A stretch of 64,000 nt of DNA from Pardosa pseudoannulata (GCA_032207245.1 CM063503.1:111756768-111820767), one strand, 5' to 3'. Shown: positions 39,234 through 53,849, counted from the stretch's first letter. A program made the numbers and translations. Notes: generated by a model not told the origin, from the sequence alone.

Positions 39234-42200
39234 CTAAAAATTTATTTATAAAAACTAGACACAAAGAAGTATCTGACATGATAAACAGAAAATAATCTAA
39301 CATTTATTCCAAATAAACTACATAATAAATTTCAGAATTTTATACTTATGCAATAAACTGAAATTTTTTCAAGCCTCAATAAGCAATCAAAACATTGTAG
39401 TTGTAGATGAAATGATGATTTTCAACGGATTATTAGTGACCCTTTAAGGAAAACTTAGTTATCTTATCCAAAAGACCTTTCGTAGAAAATAGGTCACCAT
39501 TCATTACTACAACTCATCCGCAGAACTCTTTGCAAAGGCATTGTGTACGTGTTTCGATAGCAATTTGTTTAAATGCTCTAGTCTGGTAATGGCATAGAAC
39601 AGATCTTATTTAACTTCCATACTTCAATCTTATCTTATATCAATTGTTAAGAAAAATTCGGAGATATTGCATGTAAATGCTTAAAATTTTAAGAATAATC
39701 AATATCTCTAAACGTATGTATATTTGAGAAAAGTAAAGCATATATATTTAAGAATAAACTAATTCAAGTATCAGGAATAATATTTCGTGAGTTTAGTTTA
39801 GTTTAATTTAAGTGAAGTTAAAATTTATTCTTATGCATATCTTATTAAATAAATTAAAATATTTTTTAGTAAAACATAAGATAAACCAAAATTTTTATTT
39901 TGTCAAGATGTAATATTTTCTTACAAAATGAAGGCAATTTAATCCTTTGAGAATAATATTTTTTTAATTAGGCTAGTGGACAAGGAAATGGACTCAAGAA
40001 AACTGAGTACAGCAAGCTTAAGGAATTTTTAGTTAAATAAGCCAACTAATATAAAACATGATAATCCCCTATTTTGTTCCTGCAATATCTACTAAAAGAC
40101 AAATAAAAACTAAAATGCAGGATAATTTTTCTACGAAAAAATATAGCAGTTTCTAACAAAATCCAACAAAATTTAGCTATCATGTGCAAAGAATTCTGTT
40201 AGCCCACTAAAATAGGATGCAGGATATAAATATACGCTAAGGGATATGAAAAAAGCTGCACTGGATATTTTCTTTTACTCTTTTAGTAACCGTCAATTTG
40301 CCTATTACATTGCAAATTCTCAAACAAATTTTAGTACATTATCTCTCACATCTTACTTGGAATTTTGCCAAGTTTTCAAAACAAGAAACCAGTAGTTAGG
40401 AAAGTTGTAATTTTACTATTATTTCAAAAATGCAGAAAATAAAGCAATTAACGTTCCCCTAAAAAGTTTTAATTTTAAAATAAAAGGCAAAAAACGTTTC
40501 AATGAGCAGGATGGCAAAAAATTTTAAGGATTGAAGAATAGTCGGTGAAACCGTTTTAAAGAAGTTATAAACTTTCTAAAAAGGAAATTAGGCTCTGTAC
40601 GGCAACATTGCACACTAGGAAAAGATGACCTCAAGGTAAAATTTTTGTTTGAAAAAATGATTAGTAGCATATTAAGAAAGAAAATAATTAGAAAAATTGT
40701 CTGTTAAAAGAATTTTTTCATAAACAGTGTAGTTATGATTGAATGAAACTGGTTTTAAATGACACACAGTAGCAAAATAACCATTATAAAAAATTAAATT
40801 GAGGTGAATTAATGATTGAGGCCAGAAAATGAAAAAAAAATTGTCAGTCAATAATTGGGCTTGAGTGTTTTTTCTGGTGCATTCAGTGCATTTGTACCTA
40901 TATATACAAGCTAGTCCAATGACTAGCAACGTAAAGTTGCACTCTTAATATAGAGAAACGATCCCCTTATATTACGGTATGAGAGTGCATAACTTTTCAA
41001 GGATTTGAGCAGATTTTAATGCTTACGGATATCAATTACTCAAAAAAGTTCAAGGGCATTAAAAAAGTGGATGATTATTTATTATTATGGAGCTTTCTCA
41101 AACTTTTCCACAACCAATATTTAAAGATGATTATACATTTTGCCTTATGGTATCTGTAGTAAGCTTAATTTGATTATTTGATTATTTTCAAATGCTAAAT
41201 TTAAACCTCGAAGCACATGAGGACTTATAAATCATAAAGTAATCACTCATTTTTTCTGTTTTAGGTTCAATCTTATAAAGATTATTGTTAGTTTCTTATT
41301 ATTATGTCATGTAAATAATCCAGACCATAATCTGATAGAAAATATATAGTCTCTACTGGGGAAAATTCCCCGATATGAAGCTTACAAATTTCGCAGAATT
41401 AGAAAAAAATATTTTCAATATTTGGCTCAGTAAAATTTCTTAAAAATCTTTAAAATACTATTAAATAAAATAACTGAATATAAATACGCATTGAATCTGC
41501 AATTAAATAAAAAGTATTGAATTTTTTTTAAGAAATAAAAAGGTTTTACTTCATGCATTAAAACGTAATAGAGTACTTTGTTATGTTTGTTAGATCATTT
41601 TTAAAAAGAAAATTTTATTTAGTCTATTATTAGGTCTTTAATAAAAAGTAATGAAGAGAATTAAATTATGTGCAAAATTACATAAGAATTATTTTACTTG
41701 GTTATTTTGAAAACTAACTAAAAATATTGACAATTATTCTTAGGGGTATGGTGTACCATTATGTGAAGAAATGTTTATTTGTTGCAATGCTTCATTTTGA
41801 AATTATTAAAAATAAAAATATATAATTCATTTTTTTTTCATTTTGATGCCATCCCGAGAAAAAGAAATGTCTACATGGATTACAATTTTGCAATTGTACA
41901 CATTTGTGCTTCAATGCAACCTCTCTAATTTTTGTGTACATACCCTGCTTTCTGAGTCTACTAAATGGTACTTTCAGTGTTTTTTTTATAAAGTGAAATT
42001 ATTCTTCTAATTTTATCGTACAATAGCTTTTTCAACAACCGAAATGTATGACAGATCTTTCCTTAATATTTTCTTTTGGGGAAAATTCAGTGAAATAATT
42101 GCAACGTCAATGCTAGCGATAGGAACAATCATTTATTGATTTATCGTTTGGATCTAGTTAAGAGAGAAGTATAATAAAACCACAATAAAGAATTTTAATT

Positions 42201-43047
42201 TTCTAAAGAATGGAGTAAATCAACATGCGAAATCAATATTGAAATGGTTTCAGTTTTAAGAAAAGAGAAAACAAGAATTAATATTATCATCGTTTTATAA
42301 AAATTTTAGATTAACAAATTTATCATCTGCTTTTCAATCTTTTAATATTTTTGCGTAATGATGCCTTCCTGTGACACCCTTATGAAAGTTTTCTTTATAA
42401 CTGAATCCCTGTTAGTAGTATATTATAATATAACTTATGTAATATATTCTAGATAGAACAATCGAAATACTCGTTGTAAGTCCTTTTACTTTATAAGTAC
42501 GGGGTATTCTGTGTAAAAAAAAAGCTGCCTACTTGTTGCATGTTTAGAAAGACAGCTCCAAACTATTAATTTTATAAATGATTGTTTTTGCATCATTTTA
42601 TGCTTTCTGTTAATATCTTATAAATATTTTTGCTTTAAACTTGGAATGACATTGACATATAAACAAATTGAGCATTCATATTCGTTCCTAAATAATTCAA
42701 ATGTATTTGTTTTGTATCTTAATATACATTTAAACTTTACTTTCCATTACAAAATTCATATATTTTAGAATCCCAAGTGTTCAGTGGTTATTTTCAAATG
42801 AGAATCGTAACTTTTTAAAAATGTATTAGGTCTTTTTTAAAATTTATAAAATATGTATCTGGGTGATGATTATTGTAACTGACATAGTTTTGGAATTTGT
42901 CAAAAATGAAATAATAAATCTGCGTAATTTTGTATGACTAATCACCGTTTAACTACCATAAAATTATATTGCAGTTAATTGAAAATTCATTTTAATTTAA
43001 CATGGCATAATGGAGACTGTAGTTTCTGTTTAACAATCAGTTTATTT
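39234..43047. other. AT-rich non-coding stretch, nothing recognised
   Basis: An 85-residue minus-strand frame at 40672-40929 matches no family I know. No repeats of note were seen. Confidence 0.5.
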
Positions 43048-43190
43048 GAAGTTAATTACCACAAAATTTATGACACTTAATCAGCGATTAGCATTAATTA
43101 ACCAGGATGTAAGGCAAATAGATAGATACATTACCAAGAATGTTGTTTATGAAATCATGTTTGCTATATTTTTCGGTTATCCTTTTGCAT
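43048..43190. repeat. Dispersed repeat, copy 1
   Basis: Resembles 54950-55080: TTAATTACCACAAAA, a GAAT.TTGTTTAT step, and TTATCCTTTTGCAT against TTATCCTGTTTGTA. It is diverged. Confidence 0.5.
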
Positions 43191-44087
43191 AATTTCCACA
43201 GATGATGTCACACACCTTACGAATTGACAAATTAAAATTTAGAAGAAATTTCTATCAACAGACTTTGCATATAAAAATATTTATTCTAAGATGAATAAAT
43301 AAATTATATGGGTTATTACTCTTAATTTAAAAAAATAGAGTGCGTTTTAATTCAAAGCGTATACAAATCTTTAATTGAAAAATATGGATTAAAATATAAT
43401 AATTTAATTTTCACTGAGAAGACTTATTTTCTTTATTTACAGTGCTTTTATTGACAAATTTTTAAGACTTTTACATCTAAAAAAGCATTAGATTAAAGCA
43501 TCTAAATTAGATATGAAAATCAAACAATGAGGAATATTTTGTAATATTTTAGAGCACGTTTTGATCTAAACCCTTTTTTAAAAAAAGACGAATAATCAAA
43601 GCAAGTCGTTGTGGATCAATTTAATTGTAGTTATAAAGACCAGGAAGTCGTAAGTTAGGAAAACAATTAAAATGAATTTATATGGAAAGCAAAAATGGAG
43701 CAAAGGACTATTAACTTCTTCATTTTTATCCTTTTTCAAAGTTTATCTCCATTACCTCTAATATTCTTTTTTAAATATTTTTTTCGTCTTCAAATTATAC
43801 AATGTAAAAAAAAGTTAGATAATCTTTTACTATGAACTTCTTTATTTTTCCACAATAGTGACACAAATATAAAAATTAAAAATTAAACAGCATACATTTC
43901 ATTGTGATATATAATAATTTATTAATTAATCCAAATTAAAATTAAAGTTATTTTTATTGTTACTAAATTGTTTATCGGGTTTGTAGATTTTGATTTCGAC
44001 AATACAAATAGAAATCAAAACTAATTTCAGCTTAGATCACTGACTAATCCTAAATAATTATGAGGGGGCAACTAGTTTTAGACAAAC
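43191..44087. other. AT-rich non-coding stretch, nothing recognised
   Basis: No signal was found. Confidence 0.5.
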
Positions 44088-44112
44088 AGGTTTAACCCTT
44101 AATTTGGCCATT
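44088..44112 (+). mobile_element. Orphan piggyBac-like terminus
   Basis: TTTAACCCTTAATTTGGCCA repeats the left end of the MITE at 13788 (TTTAACCCTTAATTTGACAA). No inverted partner with TTAA was found downstream. Confidence 0.4.
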
Positions 44113-44672
44113 ATTAGAAGCTATTCTCTCCTCGAATACATCATCTGTTGACCAAATAAAAGTCACCACACCCACCACTTATTGAGGGGTATAGAAGCTT
44201 TTATCAATTTTTATGTTCTTTAAGACTAATCTTTCATCTATGTCAAGACAAATTCAAATTATACATAGTTTCAATCTAGAATTATCGAAATAGAAATGCT
44301 TGAAATGACTACGTTTAAACAGAGAGCAATTAAAAATAATTCTAAATAGTAGATTAATCCTAATAAAAATTTTTATTACTATTTCAACATTACTTGTTTA
44401 AAATACATAATTAAATTAATTATTTATATATGTGTGGGAGTGGGGGGTGTTCTAATTTCCGAGGGGAGACAAGAATTAATACTTTCTTGTACAATAAGTC
44501 TGAGGACCAATACGCTAATTAGTTGTAGTACTACTTCTATAACAGGAAGAATTCATAGAGAAAAATATTGCCTTTTTTATAACTTATTTGTGTAGAGGCA
44601 TGCAATTGTACCACGCATTAATAAAATACGATTTACCAGACAAATTTAAATACTATTAAAAGTTGTTATTAA

Positions 44673-44832
44673 ACAGATTTATTTGATTACTAGTTGCATT
44701 TATAAAATCTAAGTTATGTGTACTGTAAATTACCAGACAGTTTCCGGAAAAAAAAGTTCACTCTCAACAGATTTACCTTAACTAATAGTGTTTATAAAAT
44801 ATAAGTTATAACTGGTGCAGTCATTATTAACA
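44673..44832. repeat. Diverged tandem duplication, about 95-bp period
   Basis: AACAGATTTA...TTTATAAAATCTAAGTTAT at 44673 recurs as AACAGATTTA...TTTATAAAATATAAGTTAT at 44768. Confidence 0.75.
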
Positions 44833-45054
44833 AATTGCATACATTTTCCTTTCTCTCTTATTTTATTAGTTTACATTTATAAAGGAAAAGAATATTTTAT
44901 TGCGTTCAATAATTTTCTAATTTTGAAAAGATTTTAAGCAAACTTACTGTACCTTCTAAAAACTAATTCAGGCACTCGTATTAGAATTCGGAAGTATTCG
45001 AAGTACTGCTCATTGAAGATAACAGGCTGCAGTATTATTTGATAATAATTCTTT

Positions 45055-45285
45055 GATAAATAAGTTGTATTATTCCTTAAACTGACGTTTATGAATTCAT
45101 AGTGTCTCTCTCGTTAGCAAATATTTTAATCTGAAACTAGAGATTATTTTGAAAAATGTGTAATAATAATTATTTCGCTCGATAAATAAGTTGTTTTATT
45201 CCTTAAAATTATTTTTATGAATTCATAATGTCTCTCTCATTAGCAAATATTTTAATCAGAAAAGAGAGATTATTTGTAAAATAGT
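45055..45285. repeat. Tandem duplication, 126-bp period
   Basis: GATAAATAAGTTGT at 45055 and 45181. Both copies continue through ATGAATTCATA.TGTCTCTCTC and TTAGCAAATATTTTAATC. Confidence 0.92.
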
Positions 45286-45605
45286 AATTTTTCTGGAATA
45301 AACAAAAAGTGAATACAAGTAACGCCCTTAGATAATATTTTCTTACTTATAAGAAACTATTTTTATACTTATAAGAACTTTCTTAAAATATTTTTAATTA
45401 GTTTTCAGTGGATTATGTTATTTAAAAGTGCATTGTTTCGGTTGTATCTTATACGTATTTCAAATAAGCATTACTACTAGCAAATAATATTAAGTAGAAT
45501 GTGCTCATAAATAACTTTCAAAAATAAAAATAATGCCTTTATTCTGTACAGTGCCTTCGAATAGTAACTTTTTGGTGTTGGTTCATCCTGAAAATGTATT
45601 GACTC

Positions 45606-45660
45606 ACACACTCTCTCTCTCTCTCTCTCTCTCTTTATTCTCGCTCCCTCTCTGTCTACA
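45606..45660. repeat. (CT)n microsatellite
   Basis: About 14 CT units follow a short CA run, then a degenerate CTCGCTCCCTCTCTGTCT tail. Confidence 0.9.
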
Positions 45661-46816
45661 GACAATAAAACCTAAACTTGAAACCGATGAAAGGCGTGAC
45701 TGAAGTTTATAGCGCAATATACCAATTCCTCAGTGGAAACACTTATAATTCCTTCTACTATTGTTGATGAAGAAATAAGGGGTAAAAATTATTTCAGAAA
45801 AGAATAACAGTACTTCTCTATAGCAGAAAAATTTTAAGAAATTTTCTAAATAAATTCAGTTAAGATAAAGGAATGTATGGGTATAATTCAAGGGCGTTTT
45901 TTCAAATATTCAAAGTTTCAATAAAAGATTCATATTTTCATTTTAAATGAGGCACAAAAATCGAAACAAAAATGAAATTTTAAAAATAAAAACAATTTTT
46001 AGCAAACTTTTAATAAAAAAAATTACTTCCATACCAAACCTATAACACATCTTAATAAATAAAGCTCAATAATGTTTGTAAAATATACGACTAATGTATT
46101 TAAGAGTGTCATTAACCAAAAAACATTTCAGCACTTCAAAATGTTATCTAAATATTATGTTTTATGTACAAAGTTTTTTCTTTATAGAAACTCACTTATT
46201 TTTCAAAAAAAAATAATAATAATAATTAAATACAAAGAGGTTTGATTTTTTTTTGGTTAGAAATCTATAAAATTTTAATTTCAATACTTTCTCACACTTA
46301 CAATGTGGCATATACCGAAGGTATTAGGTTCATTGTTTTTTCATTGTTACTTAATTTTATATCTGTTTCATGAAAATTAAAAATGCAATTATTTATTTCG
46401 TCCTTTCATATACACTTTACTATATATAGCTACCCTTTATCATTATCTTTCAGGTAAGTTTTTATACAGGATTGTAAATTTAGTGAATTCTTCTGTATTT
46501 ATGAAATAAAAATTACCCCAGAAAATCAGTTTGAATCCTCAAATGTAATACAACATGAGACATAAGTTATGTAATAAGAAGATAGTGTGATAAAATAAGT
46601 GAAATTTTAAAATAAGAGAAGATTACTCTGATCTCATTTATTATCATTTTACTGTTGCCAGTTGTTCTATCACCGTCTAATTCTTTCTTACCCTTTTATT
46701 TTGTCAATATTTCCAGTAGAATGGCACAATACTTTTTAATGAATGCATAATCTAAGCAACCATCGTTTATATAATAAAACGAGCCTTTTGACTACTGTAT
46801 TAAGTGAGCACCAAAT
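45661..46816. other. AT-rich non-coding stretch, nothing recognised
   Basis: No coding or RNA signal was found. Confidence 0.5.
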
Positions 46817-46887
46817 AGGTGTCAACTTTATTGTTGTTGTTGTTGATGATGTTGTTGTCTTATGCCACTTGATCAAACCAAGCTTGA

Positions 46888-47129
46888 AGCATTGAAAGGA
46901 GTGTTCGCTGCTTCATTTATTATAAATAATTATAACATACCGCTTTCAGACCAGCCTCCCGAGATGGCCGAATGGTTAAGGTGCTGGCTTTCGGAACCGG
47001 AGTTCGTGGGTTCGAGTCCCACTATGGCATGGATGTTCGTAGCCGTTCGGAATCGGCTTTAAGCAGTAGGTCCCGGTCTCATTAGCCCTCGTGTTGCAAA
47101 AAGTAGACCGTAGCTCTCCAAACCAAACC
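46888..47129 (+). mobile_element. tRNA-derived SINE family 1, near full length, nested
   Basis: The tRNA-like head has an A box (TGGCCGAATGG, 46965-46975) and a B box (GGTTCGAGTCC, 47009-47019), Leu/Ser-tRNA-like in layout. The body is GTTCGTAGCCGTTCGGAATC, then GCAGTAGGTCCCGGTCTC and TTGCAAAAAGTAGACCGTAG, and the tail is CCAAACCAAACCAAA. AAACCAAGCTTGA at 46875-46887 and 47130-47142 flanks it as a 13-bp target duplication, partly overlapping the tail. About 66 bases before the head (46888-46953) are unexplained. The short open frame crossing it (PPEMAEWLRCWL) is a SINE translation, not a gene. Transcription would be by RNA polymerase III and mobility by a partner LINE. Confidence 0.85.
46965..47019 (+). 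promoter_or_regulatory. RNA polymerase III A and B boxes of the SINE
   Basis: A box TGGCCGAATGG and B box GGTTCGAGTCC are 33 bases apart, matching the internal promoter of tRNA genes with a variable arm. The 3' half of the tRNA fold is lost, so this is not a functional tRNA gene. Confidence 0.75.
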
Positions 47130-47864
47130 AAACCAAGCTTGATATGAGCCGGAGGCTACTCGATTAAAGGTGAAGGGATGCGCCTTTCTTTTCAACGAGC
47201 ACCTCAAGGATGAAATTACGACTTATGCTCGGGTGGGCACTCATAATTTTGAAGCAGGAACCAAGCAGAAGACCCATAGACTTAGACTGCCAGGTGTCAA
47301 CTTTGCACTGTAAGAGTATAAAAGTCTTACATGGGAATTGAACCCAAACCCATCGGGTGGAAGCCTGACATGCAAACCAATATGCAGTTTGGAAGGCTAA
47401 AATGATATAAAGATAACAATCAACTTTATTCCAGTAAGAAGTATCTTGAAATGGTCATAATTGATAAACTAATAGGTGTTATTAGCAGAACATCAATTAT
47501 TGTTGTATTTGAATTTCTGTAAGCTAAACGAATAGCTAAATCAGTTATAACTGCTTTTAATGTAATTTTCAATGACTACGACAGACAAACACACTCACGG
47601 TGGATTACTTCGATGGTTTTGCCATTGCTCTAAATGCACTACAAAGGACGCGAGAAGAATTTCCTCTTCTGGAGATTTCCTATAGGTAACAATTGGTGCA
47701 ATGCGTAAAAAGAAACCACCAAAACCTCACTCTGCTTGCCTAATCAATTTAGCTAATAATTGAACCTTTGACCTTATAAAATAAGAGTAAAATTAATTTT
47801 CATTTTACAAGATCTTTCCCTAAAATAAAACTTATTAAAAAAAACTCACAATCTAATAGATCAG

Positions 47865-47903
47865 GCAGTAGGCCATAGCGTTCCAAACCAAACAAAAACA
47901 AAC
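47865..47903 (+). mobile_element. 5'-truncated SINE family 1 copy, 39 bp
   Basis: GCAGTAGGCCATAGCGTTCC plus a CAAAC tail, between CTAATAGATCAG (47853-47864) and CTAATACATCAG (47904-47915), a 12-bp target duplication with one mismatch. Confidence 0.75.
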
Positions 47904-47915
47904 CTAATACATCAG

Positions 47916-48738
<823 letters not shown>

Positions 48739-48874
48739 AATTATTTTTTTTTCAAAAATGGTTATAAAATTTTGAATAGGAAATTTAAAAATATATAATT
48801 AAGTATTTAAATGTTTTTGAAATTTATCTTGTACAAAATTTCAAAAATTTCATTTATCTTAACTATCTACAAGT

Positions 48875-48936
48875 AATTAGTTTATAGATTTTATTTTGCA
48901 AGGCATCATATACAAAATGAAATCTATAAACTAATT
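48875..48936. repeat. Inverted repeat, 24-bp arms with one mismatch
   Basis: 48875-48898 pairs with 48913-48936 around a 14-nt loop. Core: TTAGTTTATAGATTT / AAATCTATAAACTAA. Confidence 0.88.
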
Positions 48937-50457
48937 TTTTACTTTTTTATATAACTAGGTTTCTCTCTTTTACAACTTTAATTTATATCTAAATAACAAA
49001 TATGCTATATAACGAAGATTTTATATCGTGCATTTAAAGTACCCTTAATATTTTTTTCATATATTTCTTAAAGAGTTAATAAAAACGATCTTTAATACAC
49101 TTCTTGTTGAGACAAAACACCAGCTAAATTTTTCTTAAGTTCTCCTAAGCGTAATATAATTTCTAAAGATTTTCATTAGCTTCTTACGAATAAAATTCAC
49201 GAAGTTCTACCACTTTTGTGTTTTTTATCTTTAAAACACACATAGGTTTTTAGAATTTTATGCATTGACTAAATCCTTAGAATTAAACATCCCCGAGTTC
49301 AAGTAGTCATAAACATCAGTAATCAATAAAACTTTAATAAAACCAGAATTAAGCATAAATATCACGTAACCAGATCTAAAGCAATTCATTAAGGAGAAAG
49401 AATCTTATTTTTGAAGAAAAGAAACATTAATTTTATATCTTCATGCCCTCACAGCATTAACCAGTACTCTGGCAATTCAGATATTTTTAGTCGGTTTGCT
49501 TCCTTGCATTTTTATACAGAACACATTCACTAAACTTGATTTTCTAAATTCAATACGAAACATTCATTATATTAGTTTGTGTTTAGTCTCGTTCTTTATG
49601 CAACAAAAAACACTGAAGTTTTCTTTTCGTAGCTAAACCTATACAAAGAATAAAAAACAATCTCTCTAGAGGTAAAAGTAAAAGAATTAGAACTGCAGTT
49701 TTGAAAAATAGTAGTCTTACTAGACTTTGAAAAATGGAGCAGCTTGTCGTTATACAGAAAAAGACACGCTAAGCATTTGATTCCTCTCGAGAACATTTGG
49801 GATTGAGGAAAAGAGAACAAAAGAATACGCTGAAAAACTTGCCTAGCTATGAAATAAGAAAAATGCTTGCACTTTTTCACTGCAGTAGTTCATCGATTAA
49901 ATTCAATCAGTTCCCAAAGCATTTTTCCTGAACAAGAGCTCTAAAATAGCACAAAATAAAATAGACGTAAAGAAACGGCACCGCATACTGCTATAAACCA
50001 ACTTTTAGGAGATGAACTTCTGAAAGGAATCGCTCACTATGGCCAACTCCGAACCATCAAAATCTGTGGGATCACTACAAACGGAATGAACGGCATTGGG
50101 TATGTTTTTACGGTGGGGAGCGATCACAAAATTCGTTCTATTTTCAAAATGGATTTCACTTATGAATTTCCCGGATTGATAGAGCCTATTAGGGAAAATT
50201 AGCTGATATATACACTTGCGAGTTCCAGGAAAGCTGAATATTTGGATTTCTGAGAAATTGCACTGAAAGATTTTGGTTCTTAAATAGGAGATTGCTTTCT
50301 TTTATGCAGATTAAAATAATTTTCTGCGCATTGTATATAATGTAAGCAATAATTGGAGGGTACAATTTTATGTGAATTAAGCATAATCCTTTAGAAACCT
50401 GATCCATCACACTTAGTTATGTTTGTAAACATGTAAGTGTGTTTTTATACACACATA
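48937..50457. other. Non-coding stretch, mostly unremarkable
   Basis: 49978-50180 is GC-richer than its surroundings (GGCACCGCATACTGC, CGGTGGGGAGCGATCAC) and may be a decayed element. I do not recognise it. The minus-strand frames at 49596-49880 and 50189-50410 have no known domain. Confidence 0.45.
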
Positions 50458-51751
<1,294 letters not shown>

Positions 51752-51764
51752 ATAAATATAAAGG

Positions 51765-51817
51765 TTTGGTTTGGTTTGGTTTGGTTTGGAGTGCTACGGT
51801 CTACTTTTTGCAACACG
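51765..51817 (-). mobile_element. 5'-truncated SINE family 1 copy, 53 bp, with TSD
   Basis: On the minus strand TGTTGCAAAAAGTAGACCGT, then AGCACTCCAAA and CCAAA repeats. It lies between perfect 13-bp direct repeats ATAAATATAAAGG (51752-51764 and 51818-51830). The intact TSD indicates a young insertion. Confidence 0.9.
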
Positions 51818-51969
51818 ATAAATATAAAGGAAAAAAATTTATAAAACACATTTGTATAGGGATATGTGTTTATAGTTTTCAGTTCACTGTTTAAAATGAC
51901 ATAATCGATTGAAATCGTCTTTTCTATACAGACTATAGGAAAATCAAGATCTGAGGGTGCATCTTCCTT

Positions 51970-51977
51970 CCCCCCCC
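51970..51977. repeat. C run next to a short CA repeat
   Basis: A run of 8-10 C within TTCCTTCC...GCCTCTCACACACA. Confidence 0.7.
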
Positions 51978-52249
51978 CGCCTCTCACACACAAACATATC
52001 TGTGTGTTTATAAAACTGTGTGTTTATAAAACTTAAATTGAATTAACTTAATCATGTATGATCTCAAATGAAATTAATTTTTAAATATATAGTTTATCAG
52101 CAGTCCTCTGTTATCTGCCGGCAAAAAAAAACTATAACAACTAACGATTGAGTTATTAAAATTGTGACAGAAAAATCTCTTTTTAGCTCATACAGTAATC
52201 AGTCTTGTGATATCGTAAGTTGTGATTTCACATCTACTTTGTCTTAAAT

Positions 52250-52352
52250 TTTACATGCGTTTAAAAGTGGCTTTAAATCGTAAGTTGCAATCTAATTAGC
52301 CCTCGAGTAAGAAAAAATTGACTGAAACAACCCAAGCCAAGTCAAACATAAT
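52250..52352 (+). mobile_element. Old SINE family 1 fragment
   Basis: GTGGCTTTAAATCGTAAG, TCTAATTAGCCCTCGAGTAA and CCCAAGCCAAGTCAAAC align with the 3' half of the copy at 46888. The head is missing. Confidence 0.65.
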
Positions 52353-52968
52353 ATTTTATAGTTAAATAGAATTTTTTTATATTTATTAGTTTTTCATCTG
52401 CAAAGTTGATACAATGTACAATATCAATTTAATGTTCTATATATCTTACTTATAAATATTCCGATACTCTCTAAGAAAATTTAATATGATGAATGGTCAC
52501 AGTAATTGAAAATTTTATTAAATTTTATATATATTTTTAGCATATCATCTATTGCTTATTTATTAACATTATATTATGAATTTTATATTTTTCGTTATCT
52601 ATTATCTTAATATTTATTAATATTATTTATTACTTCAAAAAGAAACTATATTTAGTGAAATGTTAAAATATATTTTCCCAAAAAAAAGAGAGAAAATGTA
52701 ATAAGCATTTAATAAAAAGTTTAATATAGAGCCAGTCTAAACTAACCAACATAACTCCGTAGTAACAAGTAACATGTAACACGTTACATCTATTGTCTTA
52801 CTATTTTGTAATATTATTACATTATTTTATAGATAAAATATTTATAAATAGAGAAATGTTACAATATATTTCTCTAAAAAAGAGATAAAATATAATACGC
52901 CTTTAAGGCAAAAGTTTAAAAAAAGAGCTAAGAAAAGGCAGTATAAATTCGTAGAAACAAGAACTCTC

Positions 52969-53520
52969 ATACTATGCACATATGGGCACTTTTGGGTTTT
53001 ACAAAGGATAAGTTTAATCAGTTTGTGCCAAAGCAAACTAAATTTTAAAACTTTGAAATTTAACTTGCTGGAAAAAGTTTACTTCCAAAAAGACAAGTAG
53101 AAAAATTTCCGGTAGTCAGAGTTTAAAGGAATGTTTTAAAGAACTAAAGCAAGAATTCCGATTACGTTGGTAGAATTTTAACACAACTTAGGCGGTTGGG
53201 ACTCCTCTTGCGAATAACTTTACAAATAGATTTTTTTTTCCTGTGATTTAAGAATTAATTGGCAACAGACTTATTTCGGAATATAATCCGCCTCAAATAC
53301 CTCAAATTTTTTTTAACTTTTATAATGTCATTTTAAGACTTTTCGGAATAATTACAATTCACAATGATTACTAAAACGAATTTAAAAGAAACAAAGTAAA
53401 CTTGGAAAGGTTATAGAAAAATTTTGCATTTGTTTTTACATTTAAAAAAACAAATGTACATGATTAAAATGGTTAAATTACGAATAAATAAAAATTTAGA
53501 ACTAAAAGTCTAATTAGAAA
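52969..53520. other. Non-coding stretch, nothing recognised
   Basis: No signal was found. Confidence 0.5.
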
Positions 53521-53650
53521 TAGCCGGACGATAGATAAATGGATAGGAGTTCCTTTTGGTACCAGAGTCCATAGGTTCGAATCCCTCTACAGACATGGTT
53601 GTTCGTAGCGAATCGGAATCGGCTTTGAGTAGTAATTCTCATTATTAACC
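53521..53650 (+). mobile_element. SINE family 1 copy, tail lost
   Basis: GCCGGACGAT head, a perfect B box GGTTCGAATCC at 53574-53584, then TTGTTCGTAGCGAATCGGAA and GGCTTTGAGTAGTA. It breaks off after CTCATTATTAACC where the local repeat begins. Confidence 0.8.
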
Positions 53651-53849
53651 TTGTCAATAAAAAGGAATGTAGTACTAAATACAATAAAAAGTTTAATATA
53701 GAGACAGTCTAAACTAATCAACATAAGTCTGTACTCTCAAACCAATTAAAAGTATTGAAATTTAAAACAATTCTTAAATATTCAAATCATTTTTTCAACA
53801 CAATCATTACATGCTATATCACCTGCAAGTATTTACACAGTAATTAATT

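Larger units (their letters stand above)
46833..47419 (-). mobile_element. tRNA-derived SINE family 2, minus strand, interrupted
   Basis: Read on the minus strand, a tRNA-like head near 47400-47330 holds a perfect B box (GGTTCAATTCC). The body contains TAGCCTCCGGCTCAT and GGCGCATCCCTTCACC, and the tail is (CAACAA)n at 46833-46860. The direct repeat TCAACTTTATT (46822-46832 and 47420-47430) fits a target duplication. A rival 13-bp pair AGGTGTCAACTTT (46817-46829 and 47292-47304) would exclude the head. The body recurs at 54600-54860. A family 1 SINE is inserted in it at about 46888-47129. Confidence 0.6.
52655..53740. repeat. Three-copy local repeat (52655, 52851, 53683)
   Basis: 52655-52790 aligns with 52851-52968 (GAAATGTTA.AATATATTT, AAAAAAGAGA, CGTAG.AACAAG). 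Its AATAAAAAGTTTAATATAGA block and following GTCTAAACTAA recur at 53683-53735, right after a SINE copy. Confidence 0.75.

Noticed and set aside
46954..47028. Functional tRNA gene
   Set aside because: A and B boxes are present, but the acceptor stem does not close and a SINE body with CCAAA tail follows.
46862..47062. 66-residue frame containing PPEMAEWLRCWLSEPEFVG
   Set aside because: It is the translated tRNA-like head of a SINE; the same DNA carries A and B boxes and recurs in several copies.
46817..47304. AGGTGTCAACTTT as the definitive target duplication of SINE family 2
   Set aside because: The left copy resembles the flank of the sister element at 54583, and the 11-bp TCAACTTTATT pair also encloses the tRNA-like head, which fits better.
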